This document shows positions 50,841-59,511 of a stretch of DNA of 64,000 nt, piece after piece. Below the pieces are notes generated by a model. That model was not told the origin of the DNA, searched no databases, and saw nothing but the letters and a program-made list of their open reading frames with translations. The position numbers and the translations under genes are program-made. The stretch is taken from assembly GCF_965203655.1 (NCBI RefSeq), contig NZ_CBDBDD010000004.1, positions 186,001 to 250,000 of the forward strand, in the 5' to 3' direction. Source of the DNA: Poriferisodalis sp965203655. Lineage in GTDB: Bacteria; Actinomycetota; Acidimicrobiia; Acidimicrobiales; Poriferisodalaceae. Numbering within the stretch: the stretch's first letter is position 1; every line of letters starts with the position of its first letter.

Positions 50841-53369
50841 ATGCGAGACCAGGCACGAGTCGTGGTCGTCGGCGGAGGCGTCGTCGGCGCCAGTGTGCTC
50901 TACCACCTGACCAAGAACGGCTGGACCGACGTTGTCCTACTCGAACGAACCGAACTCACCGCCGGTTCGACCTGGCACTCGGCCGGTGGCATGCACACCC
51001 TCAACGGCGATCCCAACGTCGCCAAGCTCCAGCAATACACGATCGAGCTGTACAAGGAGATCGAGGCACTCTCCGGCCGGGACTGCGGTATTCACCTGAC
51101 CGGCGGACTGATGCTCGCCGACAGCGAGGAGCGCATGGACTGGCTTCGGATGGCCCACGCTCGCGGCCGCTACCTCGGGATGGACACCGAGCTCATCAGC
51201 GTTGCCGAGGCCAAGAAGCTCATGCCGCTGCTCGAGGAGGAGTACTTCGTGGGCGCGATGTACGACGCCCACGAGGGCCACGTCGACCCCTCCGGCGTGA
51301 CTCACGCCTACGCCCAATGCGCCCGAGACAACGGCGCTGCCATTCACCGCAACAGTTGGGTCCGCTCGCTGGCCCGTACAGCCGAAGGGTGGAACGTCGA
51401 GGTCATCGAGACATCCAGCGGCGAGGCACAGGGAACCATCAGCTGCGAACACATCGTCAACGCCGGTGGACTCTGGGCACGCGAGGTCGGCCGGATGGCC
51501 GGTGTCGAACTGCCAGTTCTGGCCATGGAGCACATGTATCTCCTGACCGAGGACATCCCGGCGATCGCCGAGTACAACACCGAGCACGGCGAGGTCCTCC
51601 ACTGCATCGACTTCGGCGGCGAGATCTACATGCGTCAGGAGGGCGGCGGGCTCTTGCTCGGGACCTACGAGCAGGGCGGTAAGCCGTGGTCGGTCGAGGA
51701 GACCCCGTGGGATTTCGGCATGCGGCTCCTCAGCCCCGACCTCGACCGCATCGCCGAATCTCTCGACGTGGGCTTCCGGCATTTCCCTGTATTCGAAGAA
51801 GCGGGCATCAAGCAGGTCATCAACGGCCCGTTCACCTTCGCTCCCGACGGCAACCCATTGCTCGGTCCGATCCGCGGCCTCCCCGGTTTCTGGAGTGCCT
51901 GTGCGGTCATGGCCGGACTCAGCCAGGGCGGCGGCGTCGGTTTGTCGCTCGCCAACTGGATGACCGATGGCGACCCCGGCTTCGACATCTGGGGAATGGA
52001 CGTCGCCCGCTACGGCGACTTCGCGACCCGCCGATACACGAGCGAGAAGGTGCAGGAGAACTACAGCCGTCGGTTCCGCATCCAGTTTCCCAACGAGGTG
52101 CTCCCCGCCGCTCGGCCGCTCGAGACCTCGCCGATCTACGACCGTCTCGTCGCCGAGAACGCGGTGTGGGGCGACGGGTACGGGCTCGAAAGCGCTCTGT
52201 GGTTCCAGAAGCCTGGGCTCGAGCCGATCGAGGAAGTCACGTTCGGACGTTCCAACGCCTGGGACTCCGTGCGCGAAGAGGCCCTCGCCGTTCGCAATGG
52301 CGTCGGGGTGATGGAGACGACCGGCTTCGCCAAGTTCGTCTTCACCGGCGCGGATGCGCGGAGCTATCTCGACTCGATCATCACCAACCGGCTTCCTGCG
52401 CCCGGCCGAATGGTGCTGGCGCCGATGGTGAGCCACAACGGCAAGCTCATCGGCGACCTCACCGTCGCCTGTCTCGGCCCGACCGCCGGCGAACCCGCCG
52501 GCCCGGTCACCGCAGCGACCGGCGGCGCGACCCAGAACACGGGGCACCAGGAACGCCTCGTCGTCTTCGGGTCGGGCGTGGCCATGCGCTTCTACGAGCG
52601 CTGGTTCGATCAGACGATCCCGGTCGGCGCCGACGTGAGCTACACGACCCTCGGCTGGGACCTCTGTGGTCTCGCCATCGCCGGCCCGCAATCGCGGACC
52701 CTGCTCGAACGGCTCACCACCACCGACGTGTCCGGCGAGGCGTTCCGATTCATGGACTTCCGTCAGCTCGACCTCGGCCCGATCCCCGTGTGGTGCGGAC
52801 GAGTCTCGTTCTCCGGAGACCTCGGCTACGAGTTCTGGATGTCGTCGAGCCGCCAGCGAGCGACCCTCGACCTCCTCCAACGTGAAGGGAGCGACCTCGG
52901 GCTTCGCCTGTTCGGCCTGCACGCGCTCGACTCCCTTCGCCTCGACAAGGGATTCGGCACGTGGGGTCGCGAGTACCGGCCCATCTACGACCCGTTCGAG
53001 GCCGGCCTCGAACGATTCGTCAAGCTCGACAAGGGCGAGTTCGTCGGCCGCGACGCGCTGGCCGTAGCCCACGAGGCGGGCCTCGAACGACGGCTGCTCA
53101 CCTGGTCTGTCGACACCGAAAGCGGCCGCGACGGCGCCGACGTCATCGGCGACGAGCCCGTCTGGTACGACGGCGAGGTCGTCGGCTGGGTCACCTCGGG
53201 CGGCTACTCGCACTACATGGACACCTCGGTGGCCATGGGTTACGTGCCTGCCCACCTGGCAGATGCGCCTGGGCAGTTCGAGATCGAGATTCTCGGCGTT
53301 CGGAGGGCCGCGACCCTCGTCGACGGCTGTCTCTGGGACCCCGAGGGGCAACGAATGAGGAAGGGGTAA
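50841..53369 (+). CDS. dimethylglycine-dehydrogenase-like FAD/THF protein
   Basis: 842 aa. N-terminal FAD domain: VVVVGGGVVGASVLYHLTKNG; the covalent-flavin His context ELTAGSTWHSAGGMHTL matches DMGDH/sarcosine dehydrogenases. The C-terminal half (about 430-842) is a GCV_T/aminomethyltransferase domain (GVGVMETTGFAKFVFTG, LHALDSLRLDKGFGTWGREY). These fusions oxidise N-methyl groups and hand formaldehyde to tetrahydrofolate. Likely substrate dimethylglycine or a similar N-methyl amine; electrons go to an ETF or similar acceptor. Confidence 0.88.
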   Translation: MRDQARVVVVGGGVVGASVLYHLTKNGWTDVVLLERTELTAGSTWHSAGGMHTLNGDPNVAKLQQYTIELYKEIEALSGRDCGIHLTGGLMLADSEERMDWLRMAHARGRYLGMDTELISVAEAKKLMPLLEEEYFVGAMYDAHEGHVDPSGVTHAYAQCARDNGAAIHRNSWVRSLARTAEGWNVEVIETSSGEAQGTISCEHIVNAGGLWAREVGRMAGVELPVLAMEHMYLLTEDIPAIAEYNTEHGEVLHCIDFGGEIYMRQEGGGLLLGTYEQGGKPWSVEETPWDFGMRLLSPDLDRIAESLDVGFRHFPVFEEAGIKQVINGPFTFAPDGNPLLGPIRGLPGFWSACAVMAGLSQGGGVGLSLANWMTDGDPGFDIWGMDVARYGDFATRRYTSEKVQENYSRRFRIQFPNEVLPAARPLETSPIYDRLVAENAVWGDGYGLESALWFQKPGLEPIEEVTFGRSNAWDSVREEALAVRNGVGVMETTGFAKFVFTGADARSYLDSIITNRLPAPGRMVLAPMVSHNGKLIGDLTVACLGPTAGEPAGPVTAATGGATQNTGHQERLVVFGSGVAMRFYERWFDQTIPVGADVSYTTLGWDLCGLAIAGPQSRTLLERLTTTDVSGEAFRFMDFRQLDLGPIPVWCGRVSFSGDLGYEFWMSSSRQRATLDLLQREGSDLGLRLFGLHALDSLRLDKGFGTWGREYRPIYDPFEAGLERFVKLDKGEFVGRDALAVAHEAGLERRLLTWSVDTESGRDGADVIGDEPVWYDGEVVGWVTSGGYSHYMDTSVAMGYVPAHLADAPGQFEIEILGVRRAATLVDGCLWDPEGQRMRKG

Positions 53370-53375
53370 CCACCC

Positions 53376-54698
53376 ATGACCAACGAGAACAGCTACGACG
53401 CCATCATCATTGGTGCGGGCGTCATCGGTGCCGCCATCGGCTACGAACTCTCGAAGGCCGGCCGCCGGACGCTCAACATCGACAAGCTCCCGGCTGCCGG
53501 ATACGGATCGACGAGCAACTCGTGCGCCATCATCCGCTTCAGCTACAGCACCTACGACGGGGTGGCCATGGCGTGGGAGGGGCAGCACTACTGGGTCAAT
53601 TGGCGCGACTACCTGGGTGGCGATGTCGACGAGCGTGGACTGATCGACTTCGTTCAGTGCGGCACCGCACTGCTCAAGAAGTCCGGCGGGCACTCGCACC
53701 ACGAGAAGGTCGTGCCGCTGCTCACCGAGCTCGACATTCCGTTCGAAGACTGGGACCTCGACACGCTTCTCGACCGCCTCCCGGCCCTGAACGGATCCGT
53801 GTTCGGCCCGCCGAAGCGTCCCGACGACGACGAGTTCTGGGCCGAACCAACCGAACAACTGCTCGGCGCCGTGTGGACCCCTGACGCCGGGTACATCTCG
53901 GACCCTCAACTCTCGACGCACAACCTCCAGCGCGCGTGCGAGAGCGTCGGCGGCGAGTTCGTTTTCAACACCGAGGTCACTGCGATCAACCAGACCGACA
54001 ATCGCGTCACTGGCGTCACGCTGTCGACCGGCGAGACGATTTCGGCTCCCGTTGTCGTGAATGTTGCCGGTCCCCACAGCTTCGTCGTGAACCGCATGGC
54101 CGGCCTTGAAGGCACCATGAATATCTCCACCAAGGCGCTCCGCCACGAGGTGCACCACGTGGCCTCACCCGAAGGCGTCAACTACGGCTCAACCGGCTGT
54201 CACGTACAGGACGGCGACACCGGCATCTATTTTCGTCCCGAATCCGGCGACAACATTCTGATCGGCTCCGAAGACCCCGACTGCGACCCGCAGGAATGGA
54301 TCGAGGATCCCGACAACTACGACACCGAAGTGTCCCACGCGCAATGGGAGGCCCAGGTCCTCCGGCTTGCCCGGCGCATGCCCGACCTCGGAGTGCCCAA
54401 TGTCAAGCGCGGTGTCGTCGACCTCTACGACGTCGCCGACGACTGGATTCCGATCTACGACAAAACCGATCTGGGCGGGTTCTACGTAGCGATCGGTACG
54501 TCGGGCAACCAGTACAAGAACGCTGGCGTCGCGGCCGCGGCCATGGCCGAACTCATCGATGCGGTCGAGAGCGGCCACGATCACGATGCCGAGCCCGTGG
54601 TCCACGTCGGTCGCTACACCGGACTCGAGATCGACATGTCGAGCTTCAGCCGGAATCGTGCGATCAACCCCAACAGCAGCTTCTCGGTGAACGGCTAG
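53376..54698 (+). CDS. FAD-dependent oxidoreductase, sarcosine-oxidase-like
   Basis: 440 aa. FAD motif IIIGAGVIGAAIGYELSKAG at residues 10-29 (DAO family), then Tyr-Gly-Ser-Thr-Ser-Asn-Ser-Cys-Ala-Ile-Ile-Arg, and a C-terminal GGFYVAIGTSGNQYKNAGVA segment near the isoalloxazine. It lacks the THF domain of its neighbour. Six bases after the dimethylglycine-dehydrogenase-like gene, it may take the next demethylation (sarcosine to glycine) or another secondary amine. Confidence 0.82.
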   Translation: MTNENSYDAIIIGAGVIGAAIGYELSKAGRRTLNIDKLPAAGYGSTSNSCAIIRFSYSTYDGVAMAWEGQHYWVNWRDYLGGDVDERGLIDFVQCGTALLKKSGGHSHHEKVVPLLTELDIPFEDWDLDTLLDRLPALNGSVFGPPKRPDDDEFWAEPTEQLLGAVWTPDAGYISDPQLSTHNLQRACESVGGEFVFNTEVTAINQTDNRVTGVTLSTGETISAPVVVNVAGPHSFVVNRMAGLEGTMNISTKALRHEVHHVASPEGVNYGSTGCHVQDGDTGIYFRPESGDNILIGSEDPDCDPQEWIEDPDNYDTEVSHAQWEAQVLRLARRMPDLGVPNVKRGVVDLYDVADDWIPIYDKTDLGGFYVAIGTSGNQYKNAGVAAAAMAELIDAVESGHDHDAEPVVHVGRYTGLEIDMSSFSRNRAINPNSSFSVNG

Positions 54699-54713
54699 CA
54701 GGTCCGGCAAGCA

Positions 54714-55922
54714 ATGCGCCGAACCGATTTCTACGAACAACTCGAGGGAACGCTCGACGGCATCCGAAGGGACGGTCTCTGGAAACATGAACATGAGCTG
54801 GTTTCTCCACAATCGGGAGAGATCACGCTGGGGGCGACGGGAAACCGCGTCAATCTCTGTGCGAACAACTACCTCGGCCTGGCCGACGATCCGAATGTCG
54901 TGGCGGCGGCCAAGGACACGATGGACCGCCTCGGTCACGGCATGGCATCCGTGCGCTTCATCTGTGGCACGACAGAGGAACACTGTCTTCTCGAGGACGA
55001 CATCGCGACCTACCTCCGAACCGACGCCGCCATCACCTTCGCCGCGTGCTTCGACGCCAACGCTGCGGTATTCGAGCCTTTGCTCGGCGCCGCCGACGCC
55101 ATCGTCAGCGATTCGCTGAACCACGCGTCGATCATCGACGGTGTCCGACTGTCGAAGGCGAGGCGGTACCGCTTCGCCACTCGGGACATGACCGATCTGC
55201 GCACCCAGCTCGAAGCGGCCCGCGCCGAGGGCGACGGGGCGGTCCTGATCGTGACCGACGGGGTGTTCTCGATGGACGGCTACCTCGCCGATCTCGCCGC
55301 CGTCTGTGAGCTCGCAGATGCGTTCGACGCGCTGGTAATGGTCGACGATTGTCACGCCACCGGACTCATCGGACCGGGTGGGCGTGGAACACCGACCCAC
55401 TTCGAGGTCGCAGATCGTGTCGACATCGTCACGAGCACTCTCGGCAAGGCCCTCGGCGGTGCGATGGGCGGCTTCGTCGCAGCTCGTCGGCCCATCGTCG
55501 ATCTGCTCCGCCAACGGGGCCGCCCGTATCTCTTCTCGAACGCTCTGTCACCAGCACACGTCGGAGGTGCACGCGAGGCGATACGAATTGCCGCCACCAG
55601 CGACGACCGTCGCGAACGCCTGATGCGCCACGCCGAACGATTCCGTTCGGCCATGACCGCAGCAGGGTTCGAGCTGACCGGAGCCGGCCACCCGATCGTT
55701 CCGGTCATGTTCGGCGACGCGGCGGTGGCCGCGTCGATGGCAGAACGGGTGATGGAGTTGGGCGTCTACGTGACCCCATTCTCGTTTCCGGTCGTTCCCC
55801 ACGGTCAGGCCCGCATTCGCACCCAGATGAGCGCCGCTCTTACCGATGATCACCTCGATACGGCGATCGAGGCGTTCACACAGGCCGCAGACGACCTCGG
55901 CATCGAGCGGAGCCTGCGGTGA
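54714..55922 (+). CDS. kbl: 2-amino-3-ketobutyrate CoA ligase (glycine C-acetyltransferase)
   Basis: 402 aa, the normal length. PLP alpha-oxoamine synthase: LCANNYLGLADDPNV, FICGTTEEHCLLEDD, SLNHASIIDGVRLSKA, DDCHATGLIG and the Schiff-base lysine in STLGKALGGAMGGF. It cleaves 2-amino-3-ketobutyrate with CoA to glycine and acetyl-CoA, together with threonine dehydrogenase, whose GTG start overlaps its stop. Catabolism of threonine, or synthesis in reverse, joins the glycine-forming genes upstream. Confidence 0.92.
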   Translation: MRRTDFYEQLEGTLDGIRRDGLWKHEHELVSPQSGEITLGATGNRVNLCANNYLGLADDPNVVAAAKDTMDRLGHGMASVRFICGTTEEHCLLEDDIATYLRTDAAITFAACFDANAAVFEPLLGAADAIVSDSLNHASIIDGVRLSKARRYRFATRDMTDLRTQLEAARAEGDGAVLIVTDGVFSMDGYLADLAAVCELADAFDALVMVDDCHATGLIGPGGRGTPTHFEVADRVDIVTSTLGKALGGAMGGFVAARRPIVDLLRQRGRPYLFSNALSPAHVGGAREAIRIAATSDDRRERLMRHAERFRSAMTAAGFELTGAGHPIVPVMFGDAAVAASMAERVMELGVYVTPFSFPVVPHGQARIRTQMSAALTDDHLDTAIEAFTQAADDLGIERSLR

Positions 55923-56947
55923 GAGCACTGATCAAATCGGGCCCGGGACTAGGTCTCGAACTCGTCGAGCGGCCGGCCCCGGTGGTCGGACCAAACGACG
56001 TCGCGATCGCTGTCAAACGAGCGGCGATCTGTGGCACCGACCTCCACATCTTCGATTGGGACGACTGGGCCGCAAGCGAAGTCGTGACACCGGTGACGGT
56101 GGGGCACGAGTTCTTCGGCATCGTCGAAGCCGTCGGCGGCCAGGTGAGTGGTATTGAGATCGGCGAGCGGGTCGCTGGTGAGGGGCATCTGACGTGCGGA
56201 ACCTGCCGCAACTGCCGCGCAGGGAACCGGCATCTGTGCCGAAACACCATCGGCGTGGGTATCCACCGCGACGGCGGATTCGCGGACCTGGTTGCGATCC
56301 CGGCGTCGAACGTCTACCGCGTACCTGATGAGGTCGACGACAACGCCGCGGCAATTCTCGACCCGCTCGGCAATGCCGTGCACACCGCCCTCTCGTTCGA
56401 CCTCGTCGGCGAGGACGCGCTGATCACCGGCGCAGGACCCATCGGTCAGCTCGCGGTCGGCGTGGCCCGCCTCGCCGGCGCTCGCCATGTGGTCGTCACC
56501 GACACCGTCGAGGACCGGCGCAACAATGCTCTGCGAATGGGCGCGTCGCTCGCCGTTGAACCGGGGGCCGAATCGCTCGAGTCGGCCATGGCTGAGCTCG
56601 GGATGCGCGAAGGATTCGATGTCGGTCTCGAAATGTCCGGCCACGGTGCTGCACTCGACGACCTGATTTCGGTCATGAACCACGGTGGGCGCGTCGCACT
56701 GCTCGGCCTCTACGGCCGACGGCCCAACATCGACATGAACGCGCTCATCTTCAAGGGTCTGACGGTGAAGGGAATCTACGGCCGAGAGATGTTCGAGACG
56801 TGGTACAAGGCAACCGGTCTGCTCACTTCGGGTCTCGACGTCTCGCCGGTCATCTCCCACGTGCTGCCGCTGGAGGATTTCGACGAAGCGTTCGATCTCG
56901 TCCGTACCGGCCGAGCGAGCAAGGTGATCTTCGACCTCGGGACCTGA
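55919..56947 (+). CDS. tdh: L-threonine 3-dehydrogenase
   Basis: 342 aa from a GTG overlapping the kbl stop. Zinc MDR enzyme: CGTDLHIFDWDDWA and VGHEFFGIVEAVGG (catalytic zinc), structural cysteines in CGTCRNCRAGNRHLC, Rossmann GAGPIGQLAVGVARLAG and the TDH-type MNHGGRVALLGLYGRR. It makes 2-amino-3-ketobutyrate for Kbl. The kbl-tdh order is classic. Confidence 0.92.
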   Translation: MRALIKSGPGLGLELVERPAPVVGPNDVAIAVKRAAICGTDLHIFDWDDWAASEVVTPVTVGHEFFGIVEAVGGQVSGIEIGERVAGEGHLTCGTCRNCRAGNRHLCRNTIGVGIHRDGGFADLVAIPASNVYRVPDEVDDNAAAILDPLGNAVHTALSFDLVGEDALITGAGPIGQLAVGVARLAGARHVVVTDTVEDRRNNALRMGASLAVEPGAESLESAMAELGMREGFDVGLEMSGHGAALDDLISVMNHGGRVALLGLYGRRPNIDMNALIFKGLTVKGIYGREMFETWYKATGLLTSGLDVSPVISHVLPLEDFDEAFDLVRTGRASKVIFDLGT

Positions 56948-56964
56948 GTGGGCCAGGGAGACGC

Positions 56965-57174
56965 ATGACCGGAAAGATCCTCAACTCCATGAAGGTGCTC
57001 GCACCTGCCGAGTGGACGCTGCGCGTGGCTATCGTCTCGTTGACTGGCGGCGAGAGCAGCCGAACCATCACCGAGGCGGCGGCGGTCTCGATCACGCTGC
57101 CGATCGTGATCGTTATCATCCTGTTCCAGAAGCACCTGGTGAAGGGCCTCGATGTCGGCGCCGTGAAGGGTTGA
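56965..57174 (+). pseudogene. 69-codon remnant of a MalG-type permease
   Basis: An ATG with GGGAG seven bases upstream begins a short frame MTGKILNS and then joins VLAPAEWTLRVAIVSLTGG and the rest of a MalG C-terminus. Its last ~57 residues match the end of the permease at 34793-36022 (APTEWTLPVAIVSLTGG..., FQKHLVKGL...GAVKG) with silent changes and few substitutions. The six-helix core and EAA loop are gone. It is in frame from its own start to stop. The next gene begins three bases after. Confidence 0.75.
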
Positions 57175-57177
57175 GCG

Positions 57178-58242
57178 ATGGCCGAGCACCTGCAGCGCGC
57201 AAAGTCCGTCGTCCTGGAGTATCACCGAAGTCTCGACAGTGTGCTGGCGCGTCGGCCCGGTCACGATGGCGCGTCCGCAGGTGACATCACCGACGTGCTG
57301 GCGTCGAGCGTGACCGAGGGCTTCCTGTGGAGGGGGATGCACCCCTTCTATGAGCAGCACGGCGCAGAATCGGTGGCTGACGTGTTCTGGGCGCCGCTGC
57401 GCGCCGCGATGGCGCCACTGCAGCGACGCGTGGACGTGTTCCTGGCCGGCGACAACGATGCCGACGGGGGCGCCACCACCTGGGTCTGCTCCATGGGGCA
57501 CTTCCTCGGCCTGTTCGACGCCGCTTGGCTCGACATCCCCCCGACCCGCCGCGCGACGCCGATCCGCTATGTCGAGTTCAGCCGGGTCGACGGCGACCTC
57601 ATCGCTGAGTCGGCTCTGTTCTTGGATCTGGTAGCGGTCATGCGCCAAGCAGGCCAGTACCCGCTGCCGCCGACCACCGGGCAGCCCGGCATCTACTTCG
57701 GTCCCCGCACCGCGGACGGTGTGCTGACCGAGCCGCAGGACCCCGACGAAACCGCGGCGACTCTGGAACTTGTCTGGCGCATGGCAGGCGACCTTGGCGA
57801 GGCAAACCGGATCGCACGCGACCAGGGCTCAGACCGAATGCCCCGTGAGGTGCTCGCACGCTGCTGGCACCCCGACATGCTGTGGATCGGGCCTGACGGC
57901 ATCGGATCGTCGTACACCATCGACCGTTACCAGCAGCAGCACTCCTACCCATTCCGGTTCGGATTGGGCGACAAGGAGTTCCACGGCCACGTGGCCCGCA
58001 TAGCCGAAGGCCGCTATGCCGCCTGGTTCGGCTGGGCGAATGTCACCAACCGCCCGCGAGGCGGGTACCTGGGACTGCCGGCCAGCGGACCGGCGGAGAT
58101 GCGCGTGGTGGACGTGTACCGGCGCGAGGGCGACAAGCTGGCCGACAACTGGGTCTTCATCGACCTGCTGCACTGGCTCGCCCAACAAGGGCTGCGGCCC
58201 TTGGAACGGATGCGCCAGCTCCTAGGCATCGAGGAGTTCTGA
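57178..58242 (+). CDS. twin SnoaL/NTF2-like protein
   Basis: 354 aa. Two NTF2-like halves: about residues 10-165 (Phe-Leu-Trp-Arg-Gly-Met-His-Pro-Phe-Tyr, ATPIRYVEFSRVDGDLIAES-type strand) and 190-345 (CWHPDMLWIGPDGIGSSYT, WVFIDLLHWLAQQGLRPL). Immediately follows the permease remnant and its TGA lies two bases before the ATPase remnant. The C-terminus matches the 22-codon remnant at 36025. Function unknown; it is a retained companion of a lost transporter. Confidence 0.7.
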   Translation: MAEHLQRAKSVVLEYHRSLDSVLARRPGHDGASAGDITDVLASSVTEGFLWRGMHPFYEQHGAESVADVFWAPLRAAMAPLQRRVDVFLAGDNDADGGATTWVCSMGHFLGLFDAAWLDIPPTRRATPIRYVEFSRVDGDLIAESALFLDLVAVMRQAGQYPLPPTTGQPGIYFGPRTADGVLTEPQDPDETAATLELVWRMAGDLGEANRIARDQGSDRMPREVLARCWHPDMLWIGPDGIGSSYTIDRYQQQHSYPFRFGLGDKEFHGHVARIAEGRYAAWFGWANVTNRPRGGYLGLPASGPAEMRVVDVYRREGDKLADNWVFIDLLHWLAQQGLRPLERMRQLLGIEEF

Positions 58243-58244
58243 CC

Positions 58245-58385
58245 ATGGCAACAGTGACACTGAATGATCTGAGCAAGGTCTATCCGAATGGCTTCGAACG
58301 GGTGGGTGACCGGATACGGGTCAATGTGGATGTCCAGAATCTGCATTTCTTCGACCGCCAGAGCCACCTCGCCATCAACGCATGA
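58245..58385 (+). pseudogene. 46-codon ABC ATPase remnant joining both gene ends
   Basis: The frame begins MATVTLNDLSKVYPNGF, aligning with the first 17 residues of the ATPase at 36659 (MAAVTLDRVTKIYPNGF). It then jumps to RVGDRIRVNVDVQNLHFFD...SHLAINA, aligning with that protein's final ~27 residues (RVGDAIQININAAKFHFFD...THLAIRG). All Walker and signature motifs are missing. The join is in frame and its TGA overlaps the next ATG, so about 350 codons appear to have been deleted internally. Confidence 0.8.
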
Positions 58386-59425
58386 GTTCGGCCGACGATC
58401 CGCATCGCAGCCTCCAGGTGTTGCTGTCGCCGCTGCGAGCGGCTCTTTACGACTACGACGCGACGAAGGTGCAGGCGGCCCTGCGTGGTGTGTTCGCCGA
58501 CGGCGCGGCGGTGCACCTCACCCATCCCTTCGAAGATCTCGACGGCCCTGACGGCCTTTACAACGTGGCATTCGCGCCGCTCGCAGCAGCGTGGCCGGAT
58601 CTCGAACGGCGGGATTACATCGTCATTGCGGGTGCCGACTCTGGCGGCCAGCACTGGGTTGGTTGCGCCGGCTCATACATGGGAACCTTCAGCGGTTCGT
58701 GGCTGGGCATCCCGGCCACCGGCCGGCCGGTAGCGATGCGCTACCACGAGTTCTTCCGGTTCGAGGGTCGTCAGATTGTCGAGATGCAGGCCGTTTGGGA
58801 CGTGCCGGAAGTCATGATGCATGCGGGCGTCTGGCCGATGACGCCGAGCCTCGGGCGCGACTGGTTGGTACCATCCCCGGCGACCGGGGACGGTCTCACC
58901 GAAGGGCCGCGTGACGAAGCGGAATCGCAGGCCAGTGTCGATCATGTGGTCGGCATGCTCTCCGACATGGGTCGCCATCCACGTGAGCCCGTTGAGGTGA
59001 TGCGCCTGGAGCACTGGTGGCATCCCAAGTTCAACTGGTACGGGCCGCACGGCATCGGCACCGGCCGCGGTGTCGAGGGGTTCCGGCGCTTCCACCAGAT
59101 CCCCTTCCTTCGGGCGATGCCGGATCGCCGTGGCGGCTATGCCGGCGACGGGCACTTCTTCGGTGACGGTGCATATGTAGGTGTCACCGGATGGCCGGGC
59201 ATGGCCATGACGCTGACGGGCGATGGTTGGCTTGGCATCGCAGCTTCTGGCCAGCAGATCACGATGCGCAGCTTGGATTTCTGGCGCGTCGAGCGCCGCG
59301 AGTTGCCCGATGGCTCGGTCGAGCGCAAGATCCGGGAGAACTGGGTGCTCATCGACTTGCTGCACGTCTACGACCAGATCGGTGTCGATGTGCTTGCTCG
59401 CATGTCCGAACTCGCTGCTAGGTAG
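58382..59425 (+). CDS. twin SnoaL/NTF2-like protein
   Basis: 347 aa from an ATG overlapping the ATPase remnant's stop. Two NTF2-like halves with landmarks shared with 38011 and 57178: HLTHPFEDLDGPDGLYNV, Arg-Tyr-His-Glu-Phe-Phe-Arg-Phe-Glu-Gly, then HWWHPKFNWYGPHGIGTGRG and IRENWVLIDLLHVYDQIGVD. Candidate polar residues lie in the second cavity (Tyr-Gly-Pro-His). Function is unknown. It ends about 85 bases before the convergent SDR gene. Confidence 0.72.
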   Translation: MSSADDPHRSLQVLLSPLRAALYDYDATKVQAALRGVFADGAAVHLTHPFEDLDGPDGLYNVAFAPLAAAWPDLERRDYIVIAGADSGGQHWVGCAGSYMGTFSGSWLGIPATGRPVAMRYHEFFRFEGRQIVEMQAVWDVPEVMMHAGVWPMTPSLGRDWLVPSPATGDGLTEGPRDEAESQASVDHVVGMLSDMGRHPREPVEVMRLEHWWHPKFNWYGPHGIGTGRGVEGFRRFHQIPFLRAMPDRRGGYAGDGHFFGDGAYVGVTGWPGMAMTLTGDGWLGIAASGQQITMRSLDFWRVERRELPDGSVERKIRENWVLIDLLHVYDQIGVDVLARMSELAAR

Positions 59426-59474
59426 CCAAGTCGGAGCATCTGGGAGCGCCGAGACGGCCCGAAGTGCTGCGTAG

Positions 59475-59492
59475 CGCCCGTCGCGTCGGGCG
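59475..59492. terminator. hairpin between convergent genes
   Basis: CGCCCG (59475-59480) and CGGGCG (59487-59492) form a six-pair stem with a six-base loop in the short gap between the converging SnoaL and SDR genes. No T-tract. Confidence 0.4.
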
Positions 59493-59511
59493 ATGTTCGG
59501 GCGGGCGGCGT

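Noticed and set aside
50937..54158. A 1073-residue minus-strand open frame
   Set aside because: It is antisense to the dimethylglycine-dehydrogenase-like gene and to the start of the following oxidase gene. High GC produces such long shadows.
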